A stretch of 60,000 nucleotides of DNA from Liolophura sinensis (GCF_032854445.1 NC_088298.1:18063976-18123975); one strand, 5' to 3'; positions 20,042 to 32,010 are shown, numbered from the stretch's first letter. A program made the numbers and translations. The notes: a model not told the origin generated them from the sequence alone.

Positions 20042-21159
20042 AAGAAATATCGCACATAATGTTTAAATCCGAGGACGTCTTTTTATTAAGGTATTCATTG
20101 AGATGTGACTTTCAATTCAAATTTCACCTAGGCATGAAGCCAGAAAAGGCTCTAGCTCTATTGCTGAACGTATCAAGTATCCGTTTCCAAAAAAAAAAAA
20201 AAACACACGCTATTTTCCAAGAATAGGTAAATAAATTGCGTAACATTTTATTTCATTTAACATCATATGATCAAACACATAACATTCCATGTTCACAGCA
20301 GTTGCAATGAGTACAAAAACTGTCAGCAAATATACTACGAGAAAATAATATTCTGCCATGCAAGAAAGCATATAGACCTTCCTGCTGGGTAACGTAAGGC
20401 TAATGTCACGCAGGTAACATTCACCTCCAACTGCTATTAATATGAATTAAAAACGCACTTACTTTCTTATTACTTCGAATTACACACACTCGCCGAGCGC
20501 TGTATCTATAATGAAATGTTGGCACCACAGATCATCGCTAAAAACCACATGCGGTATAATATCTTTATCAGAATCCAGCTTCCGCGGTTTAGATAAATGC
20601 AATTCATCTTCGTATGTTTTTTTATTTACCACGAATGCCTAATGACGTAAAAGATAAAGGTAGATCTGGTATACCAATATACCGTTCATTAACCCGTTTC
20701 TACTTTTATTCGCGACCTTTTTTCCTTTTTGACAGTTATGGGTCCAGATGAAATCTGCTTTATGCTGATTACGCTTGGAGATCTTTTGGTAAAAAACGTG
20801 TTGCATGGGTATAGTCTGACACTTTTTGTTTACACATGTTTCAGACCGTGAAAAGGTATAGCGGCATTGAAAGTGAACAGTACAGATATGCAGTATGTGG
20901 TTTCGCCTCCGTACAGGCCCAATACGGGTTACTTGTTAATTGCATAAATGAAAAACGCATTAACTTTTATCGATAAATATCTCACATTTTAAACATTTGT
21001 AAGTACTGCGAGCTAAATATTCTAACATATGTTCGCTTCAAATTTTAGCTCAACATGGTGCATACTGTGGGGAGATAATTTGAAATTGGTCTACAGGAAT
21101 CTCTCTCCTGTAATGGTATTACAGGTTAACTACGATGGTAACACATAGTTTTAGGGTAA
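20042..21159. other. Non-coding, nothing recognised
   Basis: A poly-A run at about 20190 is the only notable element. No supported exon or repeat is visible. Confidence 0.4.
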
Positions 21160-21393
21160 ATCTAGACCGGTGACGTTTAATAAATTGCCACTAACATCAC
21201 TGCATTTTTTAAAATCTAATTCTGCTTAAGACATGGCGGACGTGTCATTTGCTACTATCTGTGAATTTGCATGCACAGTTAGAAAAAAAACCAAAACTGA
21301 GGTAAACTGACAAGAGACCGTATTTCAAAGCTGACATGTGACCATTTGCCAGCTATCACACTGTCGGCGATGCTCTGGTTCTATGCCGTAAGT
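21160..21393 (+). repeat. Repeat family R3, copy 3, interrupted by a SINE fragment
   Basis: TCTAGACCGGTGACGTTTAA, TAAATTGCCACTAACATCAC, CATTTGCTACTATCTGTG and TGACCATTTGCCAGCTATCA align with the other R3 copies. The SINE at 21394-21502 is inserted at its 3' side, and sequence resumes at 21503. Confidence 0.65.
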
Positions 21394-21502
21394 AGGGCTC
21401 TGCCCGGTTTCCTCCCACCATAATGCTGGCCGCCGTCGTATAAGTGAAATATTCTTGAGTACGGCGTAAAACACCAATCAAAGAAATAATAATAAATAAA
21501 TA
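21394..21502 (+). mobile_element. SINE-1, 5'-truncated 109-bp copy with perfect TSD
   Basis: This insertion holds only the family 3' part (AGGGCTCTGCCCGGTTTCCT to the AATAAATAAATA tail). It is bounded by a perfect 13-bp duplication, CTATGCCGTAAGT, at 21381-21393 and 21503-21515. The perfect duplication suggests a relatively recent insertion into R3. Confidence 0.92.
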
Positions 21503-21598
21503 CTATGCCGTAAGTGTGTTACAATATTTCATATATATTCAGCCTGAATGCTAGTTTCAAGAGACTTTGTACCATAGAATGCATAAGTGCGTGCATTT

Positions 21599-21835
21599 GT
21601 TTATTTATTTATTTATTTATTTGATTGGAGTTTTACGCCGTGCTCAATAATATTTCAATTATACGACGATAACCAGCATGAAAGTGGAAGGACAGAGCCC
21701 TAGGAAGGTAGAACCCATGATCATACGCAGGTTGCTGGAAGACCTTCTTACCTACAACCACAAAGGAAGCCAGCATCAACTGAATTTAAACTCACAAAAA
21801 TTGCATTGGTCAGCGGCTCTCCGGTCATTGCGTAA
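21599..21835 (-). mobile_element. SINE-1, old minus-strand copy
   Basis: A (TTTA)n tail complement, GATTGGAGTTTTACGCCGTG, CAGAGCCCTAGG, CATACGCAGGTTGCTGG and AAGGAAGCCAGCATCAACTG follow the family order in reverse complement. The tRNA-like head is eroded beyond about 21830. Confidence 0.75.
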
Positions 21836-22302
21836 GTTCATGAATAAGAAAATAACTGAGATCTGACAACTTCGATTCCAACTGGTGTTGACTGCTCAAA
21901 AGTACTTACTACATGCCAAGCACCGCATGCAGTTCTATGAACACACCATTTGTTTCACGCCAAAGGGGCGATTCGTTCTAGAAGGTATCTGAAGGAATTG
22001 TTGGGTCAGACGAACTGTGTAAGATAGTCACGACAGCTGGTCTGTGCCACAGACGTTGCTTTGCAACATGATCAGGTCCATAATGGCCAGATTTCAACGG
22101 TGTCAAAACAAACACAACGAGTCCAAAAGCTAAAATGTGGTGCCGTTTGGTTCGTTTGGTTTGCGCTGAACGATGGAAACATACAGGTGGGCGTCCAAAA
22201 TGATACGCCTAGTGGGGGTCTGCGGAATGAAGAGTAGGGAACCTCCGCCCTCTAGGCAAGCTTTGCGAAAATTGCGAGTCCAATTAATGCGACTTCCCTT
22301 TT

Positions 22303-22414
22303 ATTTTTTTATTTGATCTGTGGGTTATCCTGTGCTCAAGAATATTTTACGATTATTGTCATTGCTGGAAACCGGACAGAGCCCGTGGGGTAACCCACGA
22401 CCATCCACAGGCTC
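22303..22414 (-). mobile_element. SINE-1, 5'-truncated minus-strand fragment
   Basis: The family 3' half is recognisable (CTCAAGAATATTTTACGATT, GGAAACCGGACAGAGCCCGT, AACCCACGACCATCCACAGG). The short flanks CTTCCCTTTT (22293-22302) and CTTCTCTTTT (22415-22424) may be the target-site duplication. Confidence 0.65.
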
Positions 22415-22424
22415 CTTCTCTTTT

Positions 22425-23042
22425 GAAACATAATTTGGTTCAATTCTTCCGCCTGCGCGGCTAACATATTACCAAAAGTCAAGGGCAGTTTTCGGTGGGC
22501 CCTACCAATTTGGTTGTAAGTAAGGACAAATTCAAATAAACGCCAAGTTTAACATATTTACGAAATAATCAAGGTATTGATTAATATGCTGACCTCCATG
22601 TGATTTACTCCAATAATAATCACCAAAAGATATTTATAGTATAGATAAAAGGTCAAACAAATATATCTGAATTTCTAGACAGGAAATGATTGCAAACCTG
22701 TTTATACAAGCAGTAACAAATTTATAAACTCTCGTTAGAGAACGTGTGGTAATACGACATAGCAATTGCTTGCAGTATTACCCTACCCCCTCACCCAAAA
22801 AATGAACAGCATATCCCGGCTTCCAAAGGTGAGTCAGTTCATGTAGATATAGAATCCACGGTTAAGACGAATTCTTCAATCTACAGATGAAAGTCCGATA
22901 AGTGGTTTATTGCCCAGCTGCCTGTGAATGTGTAACTTCTCAGGGCGGACGTGTTGACAGTAGCGCTGTCGATGTGTGTTTCCTCGGAAATATACAGAAA
23001 GTCACTTTCAGGGTTAACCGGGATTGAATGTACCCAATGGCA
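22425..23042. other. Non-coding, nothing recognised
   Basis: An open stretch near 22881-23072 on the minus strand is short and runs across the boundary of the inverted duplication, so it is not called a gene. Confidence 0.4.
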
Positions 23043-23297
23043 CAAAAAGACAATGAGCGATACAAGCTCCAAAATAACGTCCCCAAAAATAGCAAGTGAC
23101 GAAACACAAGCTCACAAAGTGCTTTGTACAGAAAATGGAGAGCCGATATCTGCAAACCCATCAAAATCCTTTATAGTGAATGACAATAAATATGACTACT
23201 CTCAAATGGACTAGAGTAGGTAATTGCTCACATGTGGGTCTGAATGAATGACTGTCCACAAGTGGACTTCGATAAATGACTGCGAGCTTCACAACTC
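23043..23297 (-). repeat. Inverted duplication, right arm (partner 19752-20005)
   Basis: This is the reverse-complement counterpart of 19752-20005, about 3.0 kb away. The match ends sharply on both sides (near the CAATGAGCGATACAAGCTCC block and after CGAGCTTCACAACTC). Confidence 0.8.
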
Positions 23298-23644
23298 CAT
23301 CGCTCATATTTATAGACAACCGTAAAAGAAAATTCTGGATGGTTTGATCGTAACCATGTTTACGACACCAATACATATTTCCAGAATGTGTACCCTATGT
23401 ACAATGACACTAAACTCATCAACACCGAAGCCTCGAGAACGTTGGACTGAATCACAATGTAGGCTGTAACGTATACAGAGGGGGAAAAGTAGGTCAGATA
23501 CGGACAAATAAAAAATATAATACAATGTTTAAAGGCGGGGTTCAAAACGGGGTTTGGGTGATTCTATGAGCTGAATCATCGTGAATTTGTCATTTACAAG
23601 CAAACAAGGCTCAACTAGAAATCCTTAATTTATGTCAGTATTGT

Positions 23645-24125
23645 GAAACATTGATGCAAATTGGATGTATTCAATAATCGCGAGGCCTCCGTGGCTCATG
23701 TGGTTAGCGCGCTAGAGCAGTGTGATGACCCAGCAGCCTCTCACCCTTGCGGTCCCGGTGATTTTACGTCCAGCTCATGTTGGCTTCCTCTCTGGCCGTA
23801 CGTGAAAAGGTCTACCAGCAACCTGTGGATGATCCCTGGGTTCTGCCCGGTTTCCTCCCACCATAATACTGGCCACCGTCGTATAAGTGACATTTTCTTG
23901 AGTACGGCGTAAAACAGCATTCAAATAAATAAATAAATAAATAAAACCGATAACCACAAGGCCAATTCTCAACACGATGTTTAACACAAACCAATAAAGA
24001 ACTAAGAAAAAATATACAAAGTAAGAAATTAGGACGGTCTCATGCAAAGAGAAGCATTCAACAGTATTTAAAGATGACGGAAAGACGTAATGAATATTCT
24101 CGGCGAATAAATGAAATCAGCATAA
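23645..24125 (+). repeat. Repeat family R2 copy split by a SINE
   Basis: The left piece ends TTCAATAATCGCGAG. After the SINE (23684-23945) the right piece resumes GATAACCACAAGGCCAATTC and continues with ACGATGTTTAACACAAACC, AATTAGGACGGTCTCATGCA and the R2 3' end. The two sides of the break correspond to one R2 position, AATAATCGCAAG. Confidence 0.65.
23684..23945 (+). mobile_element. SINE-1, full-length copy nested in R2
   Basis: Head GGCCTCCGTGGCTCATGTGG then TTAGCGCGCTAG, body GGATGATCCCTGGGTTCTGC and CACCATAATACTGGCCACCG, 3' end GAGTACGGCGTAAAACAGC, then about five (AAAT) units. The flanking AATAATCGCGAG and GATAACCACAAG look like an eroded target-site duplication. Confidence 0.88.
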
Positions 24126-25360
24126 ATGGTTAGTGTAAGGATCATTTCAATGCTCAGTTTCCCTGCTGAGATTTATAAGGTATGTTGGTTTATGTACACG
24201 CTTATGCTGTGTTTAAGGTCTGCGATAATCACCTGGGACGTGTTGTCAAAACAGCTGTAAGATCTCGGCTAATTTGGAGCGGCATACCATGCCCAAGACT
24301 AATTGCGCGCGGGAGCCGAGACTTCCGCTATTACGTAATGAATGCATTTTCTCAGGTATCTCAACTTTTACTGAGCCCCTTTCCACAAAGGATTATATAA
24401 CGTGACTGAGGTGTCAATTATTCAAAGTCGAGATGGACTGCAAAGTCCTACTGCAATTTTCTAGTTTTAATATCAGCAACTATCACATGAAATCAACAAA
24501 TACGTATGTCATAAAGAATTCCAGATCGTCTTAAAATGGCAAGCACTGGTAAGTAGCCTCAAGTTATAGGGATTTAACACTTTGAATATGTTTAGGTGTT
24601 TTAAAGAACGGTTCAATCTAGCGGTTTATTTGACGCACTTGGGTCACGAAGTGAATCGGGAAAGAAGATCCTAAAATAAAATCCTGAGTCACAATGCCCC
24701 TTAGCCGGTCAAGTTCATGGGCACATGACACCTAGACAGACCATGTCTGTTTCGGAAGCTATTTCCAGTTGAAATAAATTCAGTCTAAGGCAGCATGACC
24801 GTACATTGTGGTGACTCATGTCGTAATCAAACACGTTTTAATGCCTAATACCATACGTGTCTGTTACATGGGCTTAGGGTTTAAGTCGTAATGTGAAATT
24901 TTACAACAATTTTTGTCTTGGAATTTTGGAACTTAATTTTGGGGTACATAGTGTGTGTCCATCAAACCCTTTCCCAAATTAAGCAAATTAAGATACATAA
25001 TTTGTATATTAAGCACTGTATTTAATATTAATACTATTTATTTCTAATATCGGTTTGTACACTCCATTCCTGGTCCCGAAGCACTGGTCTGACTGACTGG
25101 GTGTGGTAAACAAATTTCCACATGAATCTTTAACATTTTACTGTATTTTTGCTGTATTTGCACAAGATCTTATTCTGTCGCCTACAAACAGAAAAGGGAT
25201 CAGCATAAAACATAACTTGGGTTGTTGCTCGTTGGAAAAAGAGTTCAGTTAAAAATTGTTGCTAGATGCGAATTCAATGCAATATTATTGCCGGTCTAAG
25301 TTCAACAGTGATGCAATTAAAAAGTGAGTACCGCGACAGAATTGCATAGTTGCTTGTTGC
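24126..25360. other. Non-coding, nothing recognised
   Basis: AT-rich sequence with no supported exon, array or mobile element. Confidence 0.4.
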
Positions 25361-25508
25361 GGTTTACAGAAGTACTTTAATTTGGCCCTTTCACAACATA
25401 CATATTAGCATTAATCCTAGTCCTAACACATAGTGGTTTACAGAAATACTTTAATCTAGCCTTTTCACAACGTACGTCCTAACATTCAATCTCATCTTAA
25501 AACACTTC
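25361..25508. repeat. Tandem duplication, 74-bp unit, two copies
   Basis: GGTTTACAGAAGTACTTTAA begins the first unit (25361) and GGTTTACAGAAATACTTTAA the second (25435). The units then run parallel through CCTTTTCACAAC and AACATTCAATC-type blocks with scattered differences. Confidence 0.75.
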
Positions 25509-25836
25509 GCGCATTACTTCCGAAATTTTAGCTAAACGAGGCATACTACAAATACTAGCTTCTTGTAACCGTGAATCTGCTCACAGGAAGGAATCGTATA
25601 GCTTTACTCTGAACAGACAAGCGTATTGAATTAGTACGCTCAGAGTTATTTAAAGATGTTGCATAACAGTTCCCAGGCTTGGAATTCCGCTAAAGATAAG
25701 GCATTTACAGATAGACACGGATGGTGATAGGGGATAGAGACTTTGCCAGAGCCCTGCTACACAAACATGTCCTCCAACATGCGTGCAGCTAAACAGGTCG
25801 CCGCCTGCAACTCTTTTGATATCTTGTGCCGATTTT

Positions 25837-26096
25837 GTTTTGTTTTTGTTTCCTTGAGTTTTACGCTCTACTCAAAGATATTTCTCTTATACGATGGCGG
25901 CCATCATTTTTTTTATGGTTGAGGTGGGGGGTTGGGGTGGGTGGGGGTGATGAAAGTTGCTGGTAGACCTTCCCACGTACGACCGGTAAGGAAACTAGCA
26001 TAAGCTAGATTTGAACTCACTTTATTGGCTTTGGTGAGAGGCTCCTGTAATATTGTGCTGCGTTAACACACTAACCACTAGGCCACAGAGGCCTCA
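25837..26096 (-). mobile_element. SINE-1, old copy with a G-rich insertion
   Basis: The 3' end (GAGTTTTACGCTCTACTCAA), body (GCTGGTAGACCTTCCCACGT, GTACGACCGGTAAGGAAAC) and head (CGTTAACACACTAACCACTA then GGCCACAGAGGCCTC) are all present. The middle is replaced by a run of G tracts (25926-25947). The flanks GTGCCGATTTT (25826-25836) and GTGCCGTTTT (26097-26106) resemble a target-site duplication. Confidence 0.75.
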
Positions 26097-26106
26097 GTGC
26101 CGTTTT

Positions 26107-27896
26107 ACATTCGCGACTTAGCACCGTCGCTCGTAGTTTGTTCTGTTTGTCAGTTTGTCGGTCAGTTTTTATGATATGATGTACAGTAACCTAGGGTGTA
26201 AGTGCAAGGCAACAATGAATCCCGCAATCGTCCGAGCAAAGTTATGGACGTAAGAGTTCGCAGACACGACGGTGTAATTCAAATTATACCTGCATTACAT
26301 GCGTGGGAATGCAAGACACAGACATGGTGGAAGGAAAGAGAGAGAGTCAAGTTTATGTACGTATATTGTTTGCATTCTTTCATATTTTAGTAGAGGATAT
26401 TTGTGAGGGATGTCACCACTATTGCGAAGTTTCGCTTATTTGATTTTTACATGGCTTCTCCATAATTAGTTTCACCCCTATGTCCAATGTGAAAAAAAGT
26501 GCCAGTGTTCATTCAATTTTGAAATCAAAATAGTCTTCAGAATGGTTCATCGAGTTGAATTGAAGTCTGGAAACACAGAACTTATCCTCCTTGCTCTTTG
26601 TCTTCTGGAAAGAAGTGGAACTATTGTCTGTAATTGTTCATGTGAGATTTCTTTGTTCAGTTTCCGGTCTTTCTTTCCAGTTTACCTTTCGAATCCCGAT
26701 AGTTAGAAACGTAACAGAGTAAAATATAGTTACTGAATTGCAAATTCCAACAATATTTAAGCCGGTGGAGAACATTTCCTGGATATCCAGCAAAGTTTCT
26801 ACACAGTCGACTCTATATACCACTTAGCAGCATTGTTGGCGATGCTGTCATTAGATATGTATCATAAAATACAGTTAGTCTTTAAAATATAGTTTTCCTT
26901 AATTGACTAGATTATGTGTTATACAAAATTTATGTTCTCGAGTTTTAGCTAATGCTTAGTTCTTTTAACTGGCCTTAAACATGTCTGTCTGTCTCTTTTA
27001 TTTCATATTAAATGTTGTCATTATCACATCGATAACCATTGACTGTTTCTTGATTTTAAGACGTTTTCGCCACGATGTTACTGACATATTGCCGAGGTGG
27101 CGTTTAGCTATAATCATCCATGCATTTATGTATTCATTCGCTACCTCATCCAGTATTAGCAACACCTGTGTAGCGAGGTAGCGAGGCAGCAATATCGTGG
27201 TAATCTCGCTGCCTTGCTGCATATATATGTAGATACCGCACCCTGTTTGGCATAGATTGATACAGTAAAAGGGGTTTCAACTTTCATACGACACATACAT
27301 TCTTAGCAAAACCTGCCATTTGTTGAAATTTTTGGTAATGATTAGAAACTAAAGCGGAAACCGTGTCGCCATGCCACCATGCCTACTCAAGTGCATTAAA
27401 GGAGTCTAGTCATCCATACAGTAGGGGTCATATTCCTTACTAAGTGTATCCAACAAAACCATAGTGCGTCTTGTGCCACGTCTGCAACCAAAGCTACAGA
27501 AATGATCTCCTTGATATTTTCGAAAGTGCGGTTTGGAGTTATGCACGACATTTTTTTTTTTGGCATTCATGAATTAGTTTTCACAAAACACAGGATGTGT
27601 TCTGACAGAGGAGCAGGGGTTCGTACACCGCCTGGGTGGTCTAAAGGTTGTGAGATGCATCCACGACAGAGCTTAGTAATGATGAGTGGACCCAGTTTTA
27701 GGTTTAAACGTCATATTTTGTGTAAGTTTTTTGAGTCTTTGTATAAATCTATTAACTTTTAATTTAATTCATTGTAAGGTAAGCTCAAGAATGTTTCACC
27801 AAGAAGATGACAGTCAGTGTCAAGCATGCGTGAAGGATACCTGCGATCCAGCGGTAAACTTACGACCTTAACCTTATTTATATGTAGTCTTCTACA
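26107..27896. other. Non-coding, no gene supported
   Basis: A short GAGGTAGCGAGGCAGC motif and its partial complement occur near 27176-27220. A poly-T run lies near 27550. No splice-bounded coding segment was recognised. Confidence 0.4.
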
Positions 27897-27909
27897 TGAC
27901 ACTATCCGG

Positions 27910-28055
27910 CCGCACTTGGGAACGTCTGCAGCAACCTGCGGATGGTCGTGGGTTTCCCCCGGGCTCTGCCCAGTTCCTTCCACCATAATGTTGGACGCTG
28001 TCGTATAAGTTAAATATTCTTGAGTACGGCGTGAAACACCAATCAAATAAATAAG
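27910..28055 (+). mobile_element. SINE-1, 5'-truncated 146-bp copy with TSD
   Basis: The copy starts within the body (CGCACTTGGGAACGTCTGCA) and runs to the tail AATAAATAAG. The flanks TGACACTATCCGG (27897-27909) and TGACACTAATCGG (28056-28068) match at 11 of 13 positions. Confidence 0.85.
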
Positions 28056-28268
28056 TGACACTAATCGGGAACGAACCAGGGTCTTCCACAGTAGAGGCAA
28101 ACCACAACGCCGATGCTGAGATTAGTTGCTGTGATTTGGCGTATGGTTTAGCGCTGTATCTACTCTTTTTTGCAGTTCTGTAGCGGTGGTCCTTCTTATT
28201 GAACAATGAATCGAAAAAGTCCCTTATCGGGAACACCTGGCAAATTACCTGACTTAAAGCCACATTCT

Positions 28269-28337
28269 CGCTGTCGTATAAGTGAAATATTGTTGAGTAC
28301 GGCGTAAAACACCAATCCAATAAATAAAAAAATAAAT
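28269..28337 (+). mobile_element. SINE-1, shortest truncated copy (69 bp) with perfect TSD
   Basis: Only the last part of the family is present (CGCTGTCGTATAAGTGAAAT through GAGTACGGCGTAAAACACCA and an (AAAT)-like tail). A perfect 13-bp target-site duplication, AAAGCCACATTCT, flanks it at 28256-28268 and 28338-28350. Confidence 0.93.
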
Positions 28338-28350
28338 AAAGCCACATTCT

Positions 28351-30188
28351 AATTAACGAGAACGGGACTCGAGCCATTGTCTGCATTAGTTATGGGCTTA
28401 TTTAATGGCTGTGAATATGTACAAGTTAGGAACGCCGTATACTGCTTTCTTGGCACATAGCAAAAAACAAAAATATTTCCTGCAGAACCAAATGAAAATA
28501 CAGCAAATACTCTCCCTTTTTTCATAAACCTTGATTTACTCGGCGAGTCTGTATGTGTAAGCGAAACGACGTAAGTCGAGTGATAAACCGCAAATAATAT
28601 ATAATCAGCCAATTTCAGGTGAACCTCAAGATTTATGTGACGTAAACACATGTTACGTAAACATCAAAGCTAATCTGCTCTTCATGCGCAATAGTGCTGT
28701 TTTTCTCGTGCTTTTTGTTGTTTCTCCTTCCTCTACCTATGCGGAAACGCCTCTGTCAAAACTATTTACACAGCAGGTAATTAATTAATAACTATTTACA
28801 GAGTAGACAGGTTCGATAACTCTCAGACGTAATTACTGACACAATCGTATTTACAGATCTCGTTCAGGATCGTTGTTTTCACAGCGTTATTACGACGCTT
28901 TGCCAAGCTGAGTTGTTTATTAGACACTGTGTGAAAAAGATCGGGGTTATCATCGACACGAATCATAAGGCAATCACTTTTTTGTTGCTTCGGGGTAAAC
29001 GTAAATGAGAAGGCGAAAAATATGAGTGGCATTCGAAGGGCAAGGCGGAGTTGTCTCTAAATCTATCACCATTTATATTTTATACCTTTATAACCATTTA
29101 TAATTCATGCAGTGCTATGCAACAAAAAATTTGCTCATTTTAACACAAGGTCTGTAATATGAGTGACGCTGGAATATATTCAACATAGTATTCTGTTAGT
29201 TTTTCTGTAATCTTTTGTGTTGAACAAATAGAATATTTGTGTTAAATTTAACAGAATGTTCTGTTCTAGCATCAGGCAGATCACGGAATTTCTATTAAAT
29301 TTAAACAACAAAATTTGGAGAGTAGAGAGCTTTGAAAATAAGATGAATAAATGTTGTACAAACTCTCCGGACACCATATAAGTAGTATGATGTAATGGCC
29401 CATTTCTTCACTTTTCCTTACCGGTTTGCGAAGCGAAGTTAATTTTGGTGAAAACATGTCTAGTGAACTGCCTTAGTCACATTCTAATAAGTCAGGAATT
29501 GCTCTATGTTGAACATGCTACGACGGTTACATATGCCGATTTATAAATGAGCAACGTATACGTATTTCCGATTTAGATTTTTTCCCAAATGCTGGAAAAC
29601 AAGAATTTCCAAAATAGCGTTCTTTGCTATGTGAAGGCAAAGAAACGCTGATGTTGGTCGGGAAGTAACAGCCTGGCGTAGTTGTGGATAGCGGTTTTGT
29701 TGTTAATGCGGAAATAACTATAAGCTGTTAAAGGCGTCTAAATGGTCTGGTCGACTGCACCGTGCTAATTATTTAGGAGGCTCGCGACTTGCTTTATGGG
29801 ACCTTCTGGAAAATAAGCCACGGAAGAATTCCGCAAAGCGTTTTATAGTCACATCTTTCTAAAAGCGTCCAGGGGAACAAAGTTAACAGCTATTCCGGGT
29901 AGTTCTTACTAGCACAGCCGGACTATATCATGAAGGCCAATTCGACTGACATACGCCACATGGGAAACTCAAAGGCTGTTTGCTTTAATAAAATCCGTTT
30001 CTTTTTCCACCCATAGTGAGGCTATCTACAATTAAATCAACTCCTCCGTGTGTTCGGACGTTTACTACAATTTTGTTGTAACTGGCATCCATGATCTCAA
30101 CGTTTACATCAAAGGCTACCCTACCTTTTTACTGAAGGCTGTTGCCCATGTGTTTTGGATACCATCTCACGGCTTATTCATTTTTTAT
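28351..30188. other. Non-coding, nothing recognised
   Basis: AT-rich sequence. A short direct repeat, AACTATTTACA, occurs twice near 28760-28800. No exon is supported. Confidence 0.4.
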
Positions 30189-30682
30189 TTGATGGTTATC
30201 AGGGATACCGATGCTTTATTTCATTGTGATATCGATGACTATCCACAGATACCGATCACTTATCCCACTGGAATATTGATGGATATCCTGGATACCAATG
30301 ACTTATTCCACTGGGATAGTGTTGGTTATCAGGAGTACCGATGGCTTATTCCACTGGGATGTTGATCTTTATCAGGGGTACCGATGACTTACTTCACTGG
30401 GATATTGATGGCTATCCCGGATACCGATGACTTATTCTACTGGGATGGTAATCAGGAATACCGTTGACTTATTCCACTGGGATATTGATGGTCATCAGGG
30501 ATACCGTTGACTTATTCCACCGGCATATTGATGGCTATCAGGGATACCGATGTCTTATTCCACTGGGATGTTGATGGTTATCAGGAATGCCTATGGCTTA
30601 TTCCACTGGTATATTGATAGTTATCAGGAATACCGATGACTTACTTCACTGGGAAATTGATGGTTATCAGGGATACTGATGA
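30189..30682. repeat. Minisatellite, 43-bp unit, about 11 copies
   Basis: The unit is built from TTATTCCACTGGGATATTGA, TGGTTATCAGGGATACC and GATGAC. Copies differ by point changes, and one is shortened near 30445. The period is not a multiple of three, so reading frames across it rotate; apparent open frames in it are not taken as genes. Confidence 0.9.
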
Positions 30683-31334
30683 TGGGAATATGGATAGTTT
30701 ATTCCATGGACACACCGAAGGGTTTTTTAACGGGGTGCTTGCTTTTTTGTCCCACGGCCACACGATTGGTTTATTCTATGAGGATACCGACGGATTATCA
30801 CATGACAAAACCGATGCTCCTGGCGATGCGGATAATTATGTGGAGGAGAGAGTATCTCCTTTTTCCCCAAATAGGAAAGTAGATTCAAGGACGCCTTGAC
30901 CTTGAAAAAGTTAAGGCATCTGGGTTAAGTGCTTAAAACTTCGTCCCGGCCACAGTGACCTTTCGATCGCTATCTTGTATATTATGTATCACTTGCACAG
31001 CTTCCATATCAGTGTTTATTTCTCACCACCATATGACGCAGTTTGTGGTTTGAAAAAGTGAAAATGAAAAGAGACATTCGCCGCTACATTTTGGCAAAAC
31101 ATTAAATTATCCATTTGACTTTGGAACTAGACGCTCTATTTTTTTCTTAAATATTTCATGTCGTTATCGTTACTTAAATATATTTCACGTATTTGACGAC
31201 AAATGTGTATCGCGAATTAATATAGAATGTCACACAACTCGAATTATTATACATACCATATTTTTTGCTCACCCGTGTCACATACACAGTGACTGCAGGT
31301 GTTTGAGATATTGTGAAATAGCAAGAAGAAAAGC

Positions 31335-32010
31335 TCTTTGAGTCGAGGTGTTCAGTAAACGGGTTACCTGCATGGCATGTTAAGAACAAAGCTTTATGAG
31401 TCCAAGTGTTTAGAATATTGGTTAACTCTGTGACATGTCACAAACAAACCTTTGGTGTCCAGACTTTTAGAACATTGGCTAGCTGTGTGACATGGCAAGA
31501 ACAAACCTTTTAGGGTAGAGCCATATGAGCTACCTCAGTGACATGAAAACAACACAATTTTATACATGTATTTACAGGTGTTTAAAGCCTAGACGGCACC
31601 TCTGCGTATCGAATACCGATGGCTTTTTATGGGACCTGACAGGAATAAACCTTTGTGGGTCCAGATTTTTAGACGTTGGCCACGTCACAATACAAACATC
31701 GTTTCTGTACCCAGGTTTAGGGGTCTAGGTGTTTAGAACATTGTTTAACTGTGAGACATTTGAACGTTTGGAATAAACTGGTTACCTGTGTGATAATACA
31801 ACATGAAGTTTTGGGGGGTCCAGGTGTTTAGATTATTGGCCATCTGTATTACATAAGAAGGACACAGCTTTGTTAGACTGACTGACATGACAAGTGCACA
31901 AATGCGTTAATCCAGGTGTTTAAAACATAGTCAACCTCTATGACATGACAACAACAGAATGTTGTGAGTGCATGTGTTTGGATCATTGGGTCTCTGTGTA
32001 AAATGACAAA
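31335..32010. repeat. Degenerate tandem repeat, unit about 60-75 bp
   Basis: The motifs AGGTGTTTAGAACATTGG, TACCTGTGTGACATGACAAG and AACAAACCTTTGTGGGTCC recur in order at least eight times with substitutions and length changes. It is an old minisatellite, with one unrelated insertion near 31590-31650. Confidence 0.7.

Noticed and set aside
26981-27181. Hydrophobic 66-codon open frame suggestive of a receptor transmembrane helix
   Set aside because: Only one hydrophobic stretch is present and none of the conserved receptor motifs is seen; hydrophobic runs are common in T-rich DNA.
30048-30365. Open frame over the 43-bp array
   Set aside because: The repeat period is not divisible by three and the frame ends within the array.
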